From Acanthornis magna (taxonomy: Eukaryota; Chordata; Aves; Passeriformes; Acanthizidae), in contig JAWUZG010000139.1 of NCBI GenBank assembly GCA_036785705.1, positions 806,001 to 870,000 of the forward strand: DNA of 64,000 nt. Reading direction: 5' to 3'. The notes under the pieces are model-generated. The model was not told the origin of the DNA. It worked only from the letters and a program-made list of their open reading frames with translations, and searched no databases. A program made the translations under genes and the position numbers. This document shows, piece by piece, positions 34,069 through 47,205 of this stretch. Position 1 is the stretch's first letter. The number at the start of each line of letters is the position of its first letter.

Positions 34069-37000
34069 TGCTGGGGAAGTGGACAGCAAGCAAGGGCACT
34101 GTTGGTGGTGAAGGGAGAGAGAGCTGCCCAGGAGTGTTGGTGTGGTGAGTTACATGGAGCTCTACTTGGGAATTGGGTTTTTTTGCTTGCTGTAAGATAT
34201 GACTGCTTTCCTATTGTTTTCATAGAGTACACTCCATTGTACTCTGTGTAGGCTCCCAGGAGTAGGTTTAGCTTTTCTATGGAGTGGTCAGTAATTGGGA
34301 TTGAGTTGTCTGTGTCGAATCATTTGTGTTAGGGAAGAGCTGCTTTTCTAGGAATAGATCAGATGGGCCATTTGTAAGTGCTGCGGGACAGAGTTACTTA
34401 AAGCACTGGCTTTAAGTGTGAGGCTGGGATTGGATGCAGCCGCCGCCAAGGCTCCTGTGTCTGAGAAGGAGTTGAGAAAGCCAAGGGCTGCTCTCTGGCC
34501 CTCGTGACTCAGTGGCCAGGCTGCTCTGGGAGGCTTTGTGTGAATCTGCCAGCACAGCAGCGACAGATGTCCCCGAGGAGCTTGTGTGAGTGCAGGTGAG
34601 ATCAGAGCTCTTGAGCAGCCTGGAGAGCCTGGGGATGTGGCCACGGAGCCGCCAGGATATCTGGTGACCTCGGGGTTCCTATGAGCAGAGGGAGCACTAA
34701 GATGTGCCCATGGCACCTGTGTAAGTGCCTGTGGCTAAAGGGCTCTTTTGCAGCCTGGAGAGCCTTGGCATGTGGCCATGAAGCCACAGTGCGTGTCTGT
34801 GACATCAGAGCGCTTTGGCAGCATGGAAAGGCCTGGAATGGCTGCAGGGGCCAGAGGTGAGTGCCTGTGACATCAGAGCTGTCCAGCAGCAGCAGGGAGA
34901 CGGAGGGAATGTCACAGGCCATGCCCTGTGAGTTGCTGTGACAGCGTGGCTCCTTAGCAGTGTGCAGATTGCCGGGATGTTACCCTGCAGGCCCTGGCAT
35001 TGCCCTTGTTGTGTGTGTTGTTTAGGAAGATAGAGAGAGCCCTGGCATGTCCCCCTGGAAGGCCAGGGAGTGGCAGTTGCAAAAGAGCTCCTTAGCACTT
35101 AGAGACACGTGGGATGTCCCCATGGAGGCACTGTGAGAGCCCGTGACCTCAGAGGTCTTTGGAAGCTGAGAGAGCCCCGGGATGCCATGGGATGTGAGCA
35201 TGGGGAGCCTGTGGGCAGGTGTGATGTCCCTGCTTGTGCTGGTGCATCCCCCCCTGCCCTTTTTTCAGGCTGCAGCATGATATGAGAAATGCTGCTGAGG
35301 CCTTGGCCTTGACGAATACAGCGGGGCTGAGGTGCTGTGGAGCTTCTGAGAAACGCTGTGTGCTGCCAGGAAGTGCTGTGTTCTAAGGTGCTCCTGCTTT
35401 TTTTGCCTGTTGAACAGACTTTGAAATTTGTTTTTGCCTGGATGGCATCACATTGGTGTTGTCCTGTGTTCAGGGAAAGCTGCCGATGAGAAGTGGGGCC
35501 ATGCTGAAGGCTTGTTGTGACTAAAGGCCATGCCTTGGGGCCCTGTAAGCAGGGGTGCCAAAGGAGGCCCTGGCAGCTGTGCTGGGCCGCAGCAGCGGTG
35601 AGCAGCAAAGTCCCTGTGCGTGGGGCCTCTGCCAGCCGGCAGCTGTCCCGTTTGCTGCACTCGGGGGATCCGCGAAGGAGCACGGCTCCTGGGCCCCCGA
35701 TCCTGCTGCTCCCCGAGGCCTCAGGCTTTGGCCGCTGAGAAGATGGCAAGGCACGTGAAAGGAGTATTTCAGTAGCTTGGAGGGGAATTTTGCCTCGTAG
35801 AGCCTCTTTGTGTGCTTGTGGGAGTGCAGGTGTGCATGCGCTCTCTGCAATGTGGGAGAGGGGCTGCTCTGGTGGATTCAGAAGTGCTTTAGGTTTGTCC
35901 CTAAGTTAGGTCTCGAAGTTCCTGCAGTGCTAATGTAAGGGCTGTGTGGATCCTTTGCTGAGGTCTTGGGTTCCAGCTCAGTTCTAAGTGAAGCGTTGTG
36001 TAGTTGAAGTCCAGTTCAGTTGAAATGCTCTTAACTGCTGTTCCTGCCCTAAGCTGTTCATTTGAATTTGAGTTATCAAGTGAAGTGTTGCTCAAGCTGA
36101 AGTGCTCTTAAGGGAAGTGCTCTTGAGCCTTTGGGCCATGTTCTTCTTATCCTGACCCTTTCTCTTCTTTAGAGACACAGCCTCACGCACACGGACAGAC
36201 AGACAGAGATAATTTGGGTTTGATTTCATTTTGGATTGATTGACTCTGGATTTTTGTTTGTTGCTTTTCCTCACTGTGCTTTAAGCATGGTATAAGTAGT
36301 AGAGTGAAGCTTAGCAAGGAAGCTTGTCCTGCTGTGGCTTTTCCATGAAATCTTTCTTTCCCGATAGCTTTCCTATGATTCTTGGAGTGATGTAAAAGTG
36401 CCTGTGCCATCACATCTCTTTAGCAGCGTGGAGCCGCCTGGGATGTCAGCACCGAGGTGCTGGGAGTGAGTGCTTGTGACACCAGGGCTTCTGGGCAGCG
36501 TGTGGACTGCTGGCATGTGCCTATGGCTGTCCTGGGACAGCCTGTGAGCTCAGTGCTCTTTTGAAAGCTGGATATCTCTGGCGTGTCCCCAGGGAGTTCC
36601 TGTGCCAAGATGTGACCTGCTGGCTCTTTGGCAGCCTGGAGATGGCTGGAGTGTGCCCAGGGGGCAAGTGTGAGTGTCAGGGACTTGCCAGCTCTTGAGG
36701 AGGATGGAGAGTGCAGAGATGTCCCCATGGAGCCCCTGTGAGTGCCTGTGAGCTCAGAAGTCTATGGAGGCTTAAGACAGCTGTGATGAAATGGGATGTC
36801 AGCAGGGGGGCATGTAATGAAATTTGATCTCCCAGCTTGTGGTGGTGCATTCCTGTCTCCTCCCCTTTTTGAGCCCCACCATGATCTGAGAAATGCTCCT
36901 TAGGCATCGGCCTTGAGGAACTGCAGCTTGGCTGAGCAGCTCTTGAGCTTATGAGAAACACTGTGTGCTCCCAGGAAGTGCTGCTGTCTAACGTGGTCCT

Positions 37001-38905
37001 GTTTTGTTTTTTTTTATCGTAACAGCCTTGGAAAAAAACAGCCTTGTTTTTGCCTGAATGGTAAACATTGCGTGCCAGTGTGCGTGTCCTCTCCGGAATG
37101 TGGCAGAGGGGCTGCTCTCCTGGATTCTGAAGTAGTTTAGAAGCGCAAGGAAGTTCTGCCTGTAAGTAAAATTACTATTGAGAGATGGTAAATCCTGTGG
37201 GGGTCCTTTTCTGAGGTGTTGGGCTTGAGTTCATTTCTATGTGAAGTCTTATTAACTTGAAATATGGTTAGGATTAAATGCTGTTAAGTGTTGTTCCTCT
37301 GCTAGGTGGTTAATTTGAAGGTAGAAATTTAAATGTTGCTCAAATGGACGTACTGTTAAGTGAAGTGCTCTTGAGCCTTTCAAGCGTGTTCATGTAATCC
37401 CGACACTTTCTCTCCTTTGGAGACACTCGCACACATACACAGACACAGACAGACAGACATAGGTAATTTTGGTTTAATTTCATTTTGGATTGATTGGATT
37501 TATTTTGTTTCATTTCCTCGCTGTGCCTTAAGCATGGTGTAGGTAGTAGAGTGGAGCTTGGCAAGGAAGCTTGTCCTGCTGTGGCTTTGCTATGAAATCT
37601 TTCTTTCCCGATAGCTTTCCTATGATTCTTTGAGTGATGTGCAAGTGCCTGTGCCATCACATCTCTTTAGTGAGTGAGTGAAGCTTGGCAAGGAAGCTTG
37701 TCCTGCTGTGGCTTTTCCATGAAATCTTTCTTTCCCGATAGCTTTCCTATGATTCTTGGAGTGATGTAAAAGTGCCTGTGCCATCACATCTCTTTAGCAG
37801 CGTGGAGCCGCCTGGGATGTCAGCACCGAGGTGCTGGGAGTGAGTGCCTGTGACACCAGGGCTTCTGGGCAGCGTGTGGACTCCTGGCATGTGCCTATGG
37901 CTGTCCTGGGACAGCCTGTGAGCTCAGTGTTCTTTTGAAAGCTGGATATCTCTGGCGTGTCCCCAGGGAGTTCCTGTGCCGAGATGTGACCTCCTGACTC
38001 TTTGGCAGCCTGGAGATGGCTGGAGTGTGCCCAGGGGGCAAGTGTGAGTGTCAGGGACTTGCCAGCTCTTGAGGAGGATGGAGGGTGCAGGGATGTCCCC
38101 ATGGAGGCCCTGTGAGTGCCCGTGAGCTGGCGGCGCCTTAGCAGCGTGAGACTCGTGGGCTGTCAGCCCTGAGAGCCTGTTGAAGGCCGTGATGTGCGTG
38201 CAGAGAGGTTTGTCAAATGGGAGAGTCGTGGCATGTCCCTATGGAGCCGCTGGGGTTGTGTGTGCCCTCAGTGTTCTTGAGGAGCCTCGAGAGCCCTGGG
38301 ATGGCCCCGTGGAAGCGCAGGGAGTGCCTGTGCCATAGCAGCGGTGCCTGATGAGATCAAAGGGCCCTGGGATGTCAGCTTGGAATGGCTGTGAGTGCCT
38401 GAGAGCACACGTCTGTCTCTCATGGCTGGAGAGGTGTGGCAGGTGCCCATGGTAGGTGTGTGAGTGCAGGTGAGCTCAGGGCTCTGCAGAAGGCTGTAGG
38501 CCTGTGGGCTGTGAGGCTGGAAGGCCTGGGAGTGCTTTGGAGCTGAGTGCTCTGTAGCAGTCGGGAGCCGCCTGGGAGGTTGTAGCAGGATGCTTTGGGC
38601 CGGCTGCTTTGCCTTGGAACGTGGTGCAGGCACTTGGAGCATGTGCTATTTGCAAATGTCTCCAGGTGTCTTTCAGAGGGTCAGCGTGTGTTGTTTTGGC
38701 CTTGAATTCTGCTGAAAGTCCTTCTGGCAAGGAAGCCTGCATGAAGGTGCTGCTAGTGAGGCAAAGATTTGGCAGCTGAGCTGCTGCCGGGAGTTGCAGG
38801 CGTCTGCCTGACAGTCAGTCCCTTGAGAGTGTCAATGTGCAGTCAGTCCCCTTTCCTAGGGGAGGTTTTTCTAGCGTGTTCCTCCTTGGAGTGTGTGAGG
38901 GCTCC
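34069..38905. repeat. Array unit 1 (long, 4837 bp)
   Basis: Long form with three copies of a 120-base block at 36304-36423, 37551-37670 and 37678-37797. Homology to other units starts abruptly at about 34069. Confidence 0.95.
36304..37797. repeat. Repeated 120-base blocks bounding the 1374-bp long-form segment
   Basis: Each copy runs from GTGAAGCTT or GTGGAGCTT through AAGCTTGTCCTGCTGTGGCT to CACATCTCTTTAG. First and third copies are exactly 1374 bases apart. The second and third are almost adjacent. Confidence 0.9.
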
Positions 38906-41900
38906 TGCTGGGGAAGTGGACAGCAAGCAAGGGCACTGTTGGTGGTGAAGGGAGAGAGAGCTGCCCAGGAGTGTTGGTGTGGTGAGTTACATGGAGCTCT
39001 ACTTGGGAATTGGGTTTTTTTGCTTGCTGTAAGATATGACTGCTTTCCTATTGTTTTCATAGAGTACACTCCATTGTACTCTGTGTAGGCTCCCAGGAGT
39101 AGGTTTAGCTTTTCTATGGAGTGGTCAGTAATTGGGATTGAGTTGTCTGTGTCAAATCATTTGTGTTAGGGAAGAGCTGCTTTTCTAGGAATAGATCAGA
39201 TGGGCCATTTGTAAGTGCTGCGGGACAGAGTTACTTAAAGCACTGGCTTTAAGTGTGAGGCTGGGATTGGATGCAGCCGCCGCCAAGGCTCCTGTGTCTG
39301 AGAAGGAGTTGAGAAAGCCAAGGGCTGCTCTCTGGCCCTCGTGACTCAGTGGCCAGGCTGCTCTGGGAGGCTTTGTGTGAATCTGCCAGCACAGCAGCGA
39401 CAGATGTCCCCGAGGAGCTTGTGTGAGTGCAGGTGAGATCAGAGCTCTTGAGCAGCCTGGAGAGCCTGGGGATGTGGCCACGGAGCCGCCAGGATATCTG
39501 GTGACCTCGGGGTTCCTATGAGCAGAGGGAGCACTAAGATGTGCCCATGGCACCTGTGTAAGTGCCTGTGGCTAAAGGGCTCTTTTGCAGCCTGGAGAGC
39601 CTTGGCATGTGGCCATGAAGCCACAGTGCGTGTCTGTGACATCAGAGCGCTTTGGCAGCATGGAAAGGCCTGGAATGGCTGCAGGGGCCAGAGGTGAGTG
39701 CCTGTGACATCAGAGCTGCCCAGCAGCAGCAGGGAGACGGAGGGAATGTCACAGGCCATGCCCTGTGAGTTGCTGTGACAGCGTGGCTCCTTAGCAGTGT
39801 GCAGATTGCCGGGATGTTACCCTGCAGGCCCTGGCATTGCCCTTGTTGTGTGTGTTGTTTAGGAAGATAGAGAGAGCCCTGGCATGTCCCCCTGGAAGGC
39901 CAGGGAGTGGCAGTTGCAAAAGAGCTCCTTAGCACTTAGAGACACGTGGGATGTCCCCATGGAGGCACTGTGAGAGCCCGTGACCTCAGAGGTCTTTGGA
40001 AGCTGAGAGAGCCCCGGGATGCCATGGGATGTGAGCATGGGGAGCCTGTGGGCAGGTGTGATGTCCCTGCTTGTGCTGGTGCATCCCCCCCTGCCCTTTT
40101 TTCAGGCTGCAGCATGATATGAGAAATGCTGCTGAGGCCTTGGCCTTGACGAATGCAGCGGGGCTGAGGTGCTGTGGAGCTTCTGAGAAACGCTGTGTGC
40201 TGCCAGGAAGTGCTGTGTTCTAAGGTGCTCCTGCTTTTTTTGCCTGTTGAACAGACTTTGAAATTTGTTTTTGCCTGGATGGCATCACATTGGTGTTGTC
40301 CCGTGTTCAGGGAAAGCTGCCGATGGGAAGTGGGGCCAGGCTGAAGGCTTGTTGTGACTAAAGGCCATGCCTCGGGGCCCTGTAAGCAGGGGTGCCAAAG
40401 GAGGCCCTGGCAGCTGTGCTGGGCCGCAGCAGCGGTGAGCAGCAAAGTCCCTGTGCGTGGGGCCTCTGCCAGCCGGCAGCTGTCCCGTTTGCTGCACTCG
40501 GGGGATCCGCGAAGGAGCACGGCTCCTGGGCCCCCGATCCTGCTGCTCCCCGAGGCCTCAGGCTTTGGCCGCTGAGAAGATGGCAAGGCCCGTGAAAGGA
40601 GTATTTCAGTAGCTTGGAGGGGAATTTTGCCTCGTAGAGCCTCTTTGTGTGCTTGTGGGAGTGCAGGTGTGCATGCGCTCTCTGCAATGTGGGAGAGGGG
40701 CTGCTCTGGTGGATTCAGAAGTGCTTTAGGTTTGTCCCTAAGTTAGGTCTCGAAGTTCCTGCAGTGCTAATGTAAGGGCTGTGTGGATCCTTTGCTGAGG
40801 TCTTGGGTTCCAGCTCAGTTCTAAGTGAAGCGTTGTGTAGTTGAAGTCCAGTTCAGTTGAAATGCCCTGAACTGCTGTTCCTGCCCTAAGCTGTTCATTT
40901 GAATTTGAGTTATCAAGTGAAGTGTTGCTCAAGCTGAAGTGCTCTTAAGGGAAGTGCTCTTGAGCCTTTGGGCCATGTTCTTCTTATCCTGACCCTTTCT
41001 CTTCTTTAGAGACACAGCCTCACGCACACGGACAGACAGACAGAGATAATTTGGGTTTGATTTCATTTTGGATTGATTGACTCTGGATTTTTGTTTGTTG
41101 CTTTTCCTCACTGTGCTTTAAGCATGGTATAAGTAGTAGAGTGAAGCTTAGCAAGGAAGCTTGTCCTGCTGTGGCTTTTCCATGAAATCTTTCTTTCCCG
41201 ATAGCTTTCCTATGATTCTTGGAGTGATGTAAAAGTGCCTGTGCCATCACATCTCTTTAGCAGCGTGGAGCCACCTGGGATGTCAGCACCGAGGTGCTGG
41301 GAGTGAGTGCCTGTGACACCAGGGCTTCTGGGCAGCGTGTGGACTCCTGGCATGTGCCTATGGCTGTCCTGGGACAGCCTGTGAGCTCAGTGTTCTTTTG
41401 AAAGCTGGATATCTCTGGCGTGTCCCCAGGGAGTTCCTGTGCCAAGATGTGACCTCCTGACTCTTTGGCAGCCTGGAGATGGCTGGAGTGTGCCCAGGGG
41501 GCAAGTGTGAGTGTCAGGGACTTGCCAGCTCTTGAGGAGGATGGAGGGTGCAGGGATGTCCCCATGGAGGCCCTGTGAGTGCCCGTGAGCTGGCGGCGCC
41601 TTAGCAGCGTGAGACTCGTGGGCTGTCAGCCCTGAGAGCCTGTTGAAGGCCGTGATGTGCGTGCAGAGAGGTTTGTCAAATGGGAGAGTCGTGGCATGTC
41701 CCTATGGAGCCGCTGGGGTTGTGTGTGCCCTCAGTGTTCTTGAGGAGCCTCGAGAGCCCTGGGATGGCCCCGTGGAAGCGCAGGGAGTGCCTGTGCCATA
41801 GCAGCGGTGCCTGATGAGATCAAAGGGCCCTGGGATGTCAGCTTGGAATGGCTGTGAGTGCCTGAGAGCACACGTCTGTCTCTCATGGCTGGAGAGGTGT

Positions 41901-42368
41901 GGCAGGTGCCCATGGTAGGTGTGTGAGTGCAGGTGAGCTCAGGGCTCTGCAGAAGGCTGTAGGCCTGTGGGCTGTGAGGCTGGAAGGCCTGGGAGTGCTT
42001 TGGAGCTGAGTGCTCTGTAGCAGTCGGGAGCCGCCTGGGAGGTTGTAGCAGGATGCTTTGGGCCGGCTGCTTTGCCTTGGAACGTGGTGCAGGCACTTGG
42101 AGCATGTGCTATTTGCAAATGTCTCCAGGTGTCTTTCAGAGGGCCAGCGTGTGTTGTTTTGGCCTTGAATTCTGCTGAAAGTCCTTCTGGCAAGGAAGCC
42201 TGCATGAAGGTGCTGCTAGTGAGGCAAAGATTTGGCAGCTGAGCTGCTGCCGGGAGTTGCAGGCGTCTGCCTGACAGTCAGTCCCTTGAGAGTGTCAATG
42301 TGCAGTCAGTCCCCTTTCCTAGGGGAGGTTTTTCTAGCGTGTTCCTCCTTGGAGTGTGTGAGGGCTCC
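38906..42368. repeat. Array unit 2 (short, 3463 bp)
   Basis: Has a single 120-base block (41141-41260) and lacks 1374 bases relative to long units. Sequence left of the block matches the left flank of block one in long units; sequence to the right matches the right flank of block three. Confidence 0.95.
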
Positions 42369-45300
42369 TGCTGGGGAAGTGGACAGCAAGCAAGGGCACT
42401 GTTGGTGGTGAAGGGAGAGAGAGCTGCCCAGGAGTGTTGGTGTGGTGAGTTACATGGAGCTCTACTTGGGAATTGGGTTTTTTTGCTTGCTGTAAGATAT
42501 GACTGCTTTCCTATTGTTTTCATAGAGTGCACTCCATTGTACTCTGTGTAGGCTCCCAGGAGTAGGTTTAGCTTTTCTATGGAGTGGTCAGTAATTGGGA
42601 TTGAGTTGTCTGTGTCAAATCATTTGTGTTAGGGAAGACCTGCTTTTCTAGGAATAGATCAGATGGGCCATTTGTAAGTGCTGCGGGACAGAGTTACTTA
42701 AAGCACTGGCTTTAAGTGTGAGGCTGGGATTGGATGCAGCCGCCGCCAAGGCTCCTGTGTCTGAGAAGGAGTTGAGAAAGCCAAGGGCTGCTCTCTGGCC
42801 CTCGTGACTCAGTGGCCAGGCTGCTCTGGGAGGCTTTGTGTGAATCTGCCAGCACAGCAGCGACAGATGTCCCCGAGGAGCTTGTGTGAGTGCAGGTGAG
42901 ATCAGAGCTCTTGAGCAGCCTGGAGAGCCTGGGGATGTGGCCACGGAGCCGCCAGGATATCTGGTGACCTCGGGGTTCCTATGAGCAGAGGGAGCACTAA
43001 GATGTGCCCATGGCACCTGTGTAAGTGCCTGTGGCTAAAGGGCTCTTTTGCAGCCTGGAGAGCCTTGGCATGTGGCCATGAAGCCACAGTGCGTGTCTGT
43101 GACATCAGAGCGCTTTGGCAGCATGGAAAGGCCTGGAATGGCTGCAGGGGCCAGAGGTGAGTGCCTGTGACATCAGAGCTGTCCAGCAGCAGCAGGGAGA
43201 CGGAGGGAATGTCACAGGCCATGCCCTGTGAGTTGCTGTGACAGCGTGGCTCCTTAGCAGTGTGCAGATTGCCGGGATGTTACCCTGCAGGCCCTGGCAT
43301 TGCCCTTGTTGTGTGTGTTGTTTAGGAAGATAGAGAGAGCCCTGGCATGTCCCCCTGGAAGGCCAGGGAGTGGCAGTTGCAAAAGAGCTCCTTAGCACTT
43401 AGAGACATGTGGGATGTCCCCATGGAGGCACTGTGAGAGCCCGTGACCTCAGAGGTCTTTGGAAGCTGAGAGAGCCCCGGGATGCCATGGGATGTGAGCA
43501 TGGGGAGCCTGTGGGCAGGTGTGATGTCCCTGCTTGTGCTGGTGCATCCCCCCCTGCCCTTTTTTCAGGCTGCAGCATGATATGAGAAATGCTGCTGAGG
43601 CCTTGGCCTTGACGAATGCAGCGGGGCTGAGGTGCTGTGGAGCTTCTGAGAAACGCTGTGTGCTGCCAGGAAGTGCTGTGTTCTAAGGTGCTCCTGCTTT
43701 TTTTGCCTGTTGAACAGACTTTGAAATTTGTTTTTGCCTGGATGGCATCACATTGGTGTTGTCCCGTGTTCAGGGAAAGCTGCCGATGAGAAGTGGGGCC
43801 AGGCTGAAGGCTTGTTGTGACTTAAGGCCATGCCTCGGGGCCCTGTAAGCAGGGGTGCCAAAGGAGGCCCTGGCAGCTGTGCTGGGCCGCAGCAGCGGTG
43901 AGCAGCAAAGTCCCTGTGCGTGGGGCCTCTGCCAGCCGGCAGCTGTCCCGTTTGCTGCACTCGGGGGATCCGCGAAGGAGCACGGCTCCTGGGCCCCCGA
44001 TCCTGCTGCTCCCCGAGGCCTCAGTCTTTGGCCGCTGAGAAGATGGCAAGGCCCGTGAAAGGAGTATTTCAGTAGCTTGGAGGGGAATTTTGCCTCGTAG
44101 AGCCTCTTTGTGTGCTTGTGGGAGTGCAGGTGTGCATGCGCTCTCTGCAATGTGGGAGAGGGGCTGCTCTGGTGGATTCAGAAGTGCTTTAGGTTTGTCC
44201 CTAAGTTAGGTCTCGAAGTTCCTGCAGTGCTAATGTAAGGGCTGTGTGGATCCTTTGCTGAGGTCTTGGGTTCCAGCTCAGTTCTAAGTGAAGCGTTGTG
44301 TAGTTGAAGTCCAGTTCAGCTGAAATGCTCTTAACTGCTGTTCCTGCCCTAAGCTGTTCATTTGAATTTGAGTTATCAAGTGAAGTGTTGCTCAAGCTGA
44401 AGTGCTCTTAAGGGAAGTGCTCTTGAGCCTTTGGGCCATGTTCTTCTTATCCTGACCCTTTCTCTTCTTTAGAGACACAGCCTCACGCACACGGACAGAC
44501 AGACAGAGATAATTTGGGTTTGATTTCATTTTGGATTGATTGACTCTGGATTTTTGTTTGTTGCTTTTCCTCACTGTGCTTTAAGCATGGTATAAGTAGT
44601 AGAGTGAAGCTTAGCAAGGAAGCTTGTCCTGCTGTGGCTTTTCCATGAAATCTTTCTTTCCCGATAGCTTTCCTATGATTCTTGGAGTGATGTAAAAGTG
44701 CCTGTGCCATCACATCTCTTTAGCAGCGTGGAGCCGCCTGGGATGTCAGCACCGAGGTGCTGGGAGTGAGTGCTTGTGACACCAGGGCTTCTGGGCAGCG
44801 TGTGGACTCCTGGCATGTGCCTATGGCTGTCCTGGGACAGCCTGTGAGCTCAGTGCTCTTTTGAAAGCTGGATATCTCTGGCGTGTCCCCAGGGAGTTCC
44901 TGTGCCAAGATGTGACCTGCTGGCTCTTTGGCAGCCTGGAGATGGCTGGAGTGTGCCCAGGGGGCAAGTGTGAGTGTCAGGGACTTGCCAGCTCTTGAGG
45001 AGGATGGAGAGTGCAGAGATGTCCCCATGGAGCCCCTGTGAGTGCCTGTGAGCTCAGAAGTCTATGGAGGCTTAAGACAGCTGTGATGAAATGGGATGTC
45101 AGCAGGGGGGCATGTAATGAAATTTGATCTCCCAGCTTGTGGTGGTGCATTCCTGTCTCCTCCCCTTTTTGAGCCCCACCATGATCTGAGAAATGCTCCT
45201 TAGGCATCGGCCTTGAGGAACTGCAGCTTGGCTGAGCAGCTCTTGAGCTTATGAGAAACACTGTGTGCTCCCAGGAAGTGCTGCTGTCTAACGTGGTCCT

Positions 45301-47205
45301 GTTTTGTTTTTTTTTATCGTAACAGCCTTGGAAAAAAACAGCCTTGTTTTTGCCTGAATGGTAAACATTGCGTGCCAGTGTGCGTGTCCTCTCCGGAATG
45401 TGGCAGAGGGGCTGCTCTCCTGGATTCTGAAGTAGTTTAGAAGCGCAAGGAAGTTCTGCCTGTAAGTAAAATTACTATTGAGAGATGGTAAATCCTGTGG
45501 GGGTCCTTTTCTGAGGTGTTGGGCTTGAGTTCATTTCTATGTGAAGTCTTATTAACTTGAAATATGGTTAGGATTAAATGCTGTTAAGTGTTGTTCCTCT
45601 GCTAGGTGGTTAATTTGAAGGTAGAAATTTAAATGTTGCTCAAATGGACGTACTGTTAAGTGAAGTGCTCTTGAGCCTTTCAAGCGTGTTCATGTAATCC
45701 CGACACTTTCTCTCCTTTGGAGACACTCGCACACATACACAGACACAGACAGACAGACATAGGTAATTTTGGTTTAATTTCATTTTGGATTGATTGGATT
45801 TATTTTGTTTCATTTCCTCGCTGTGCCTTAAGCATGGTGTAGGTAGTAGAGTGGAGCTTGGCAAGGAAGCTTGTCCTGCTGTGGCTTTGCTATGAAATCT
45901 TTCTTTCCCGATAGCTTTCCTATGATTCTTTGAGTGATGTGCAAGTGCCTGTGCCATCACATCTCTTTAGTGAGTGAGTGAAGCTTGGCAAGGAAGCTTG
46001 TCCTGCTGTGGCTTTTCCATGAAATCTTTCTTTCCCGATAGCTTTCCTATGATTCTTGGAGTGATGTAAAAGTGCCTGTGCCATCACATCTCTTTAGCAG
46101 CGTGGAGCCGCCTGGGATGTCAGCACCGAGGTGCTGGGAGTGAGTGCCTGTGACACCAGGGCTTCTGGGCAGCGTGCGGACTGCTGGCGTGTTCCTATGG
46201 CTGTCCTGGGACAGCCTGTGAGCTCAGTGTTCTTTTGAAAGCTGGATATCTCTGGCGTGTCCCCAGGGAGTTCCTGTGCCAAGATGTGACCTGCTGGCTC
46301 TTTGGCAGCCTGGAGATGGCTGGAGTGTGCCCAGGGGGCAAGTGTGAGTGTCAGGGACTTGCCAGCTCTTGAGGAGGATGGAGGGTGCAGGGATGTCCCC
46401 ATGGAGGCCCTGTGAGTGCCTGTGAGCTGGCGGCACCTTAGCAGCGTGAGACTCGTGGGCTGTCAGCCCTGAGAGCCTGTTGAAGGCCGTGATGTGCGTG
46501 CAGAGAGGTTTGTCAAATGAGAGAGTCGTGGCATGTCCCTATGGAGCCGCTGGGGTTGTGTGTGCCCTCAGTGTTCTTGAGGAGCCTCGAGAGCCCTGGG
46601 ATGGCCCCATGGAAGCGCAGGGAGTGCCTGTGCCATAACAGCGGTGCCTGATGAGATCAAAGGGCCCTGGGATGTCAGCTTGGAATGGCTGTGAGTGCCT
46701 GAGAGCACACGTCTGTCTCTCATGGCCGGAGAGCTGTGGCAGGTGCCCATGGTAGGTGTGTGAGTGCAGGTGAGCTCAGGGCTCTGCAGAAGGCTGTAGG
46801 CCTGTGGGCTGTGAGGCTGGAAGGCCTGGGAGTGCTTTGGAGCTGAGTGCTCTGTAGCAGTCGGGAGCCGCCTGGGAGGTTGTAGCAGGATGCTTTGGGC
46901 CGGCTGCTTTGCCTTGGAACGTGGTGCAGGCACTTGGAGCATGTGCTATTTGCAAATGTCTCCAGGTGTCTTTCAGAGGGCCAGCGTGTGTTGTTTTGGC
47001 CTTGAATTCTGCTGAAAGTCCTTCTGGCAAGGAAGCCTGCATGAAGGTGCTGCTAGTGAGGCAAAGATTTGGCAGCTGAGCTGCTGCCGGGAGTTGCCGG
47101 CGTCTGCCTGACAGTCAGTCCCTTGAGAGTGTCAATGTGCAGTCAGTCCCCTTTCCTAGGGGAGGTTTTTCTAGCGTGTTCCTCCTTGGAGTGTGTGAGG
47201 GCTCC
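42369..47205. repeat. Array unit 3 (long, 4837 bp)
   Basis: Same structure as unit 1. Some sites agree with unit 1 and others with unit 2, for example CGTG-TTCAG in place of TGTG-TTCAG near 43763, so it is a mosaic. Confidence 0.95.

Noticed and set aside
34348..35098. Overlapping minus-strand frames of 122, 106 and 97 codons in every unit
   Set aside because: They are the same degenerate monomer read in successive frames (SQALT-, ALMSQ-, LLRS-type words recur), so they are repeat artefacts rather than a gene family.
35099..35749. 216-codon minus-strand frame repeated in most array units
   Set aside because: It recurs only because the units are near-identical. Several frames are open at once, the composition follows the 68-70-base monomers (not a multiple of three), and there is no domain, start context or family similarity.
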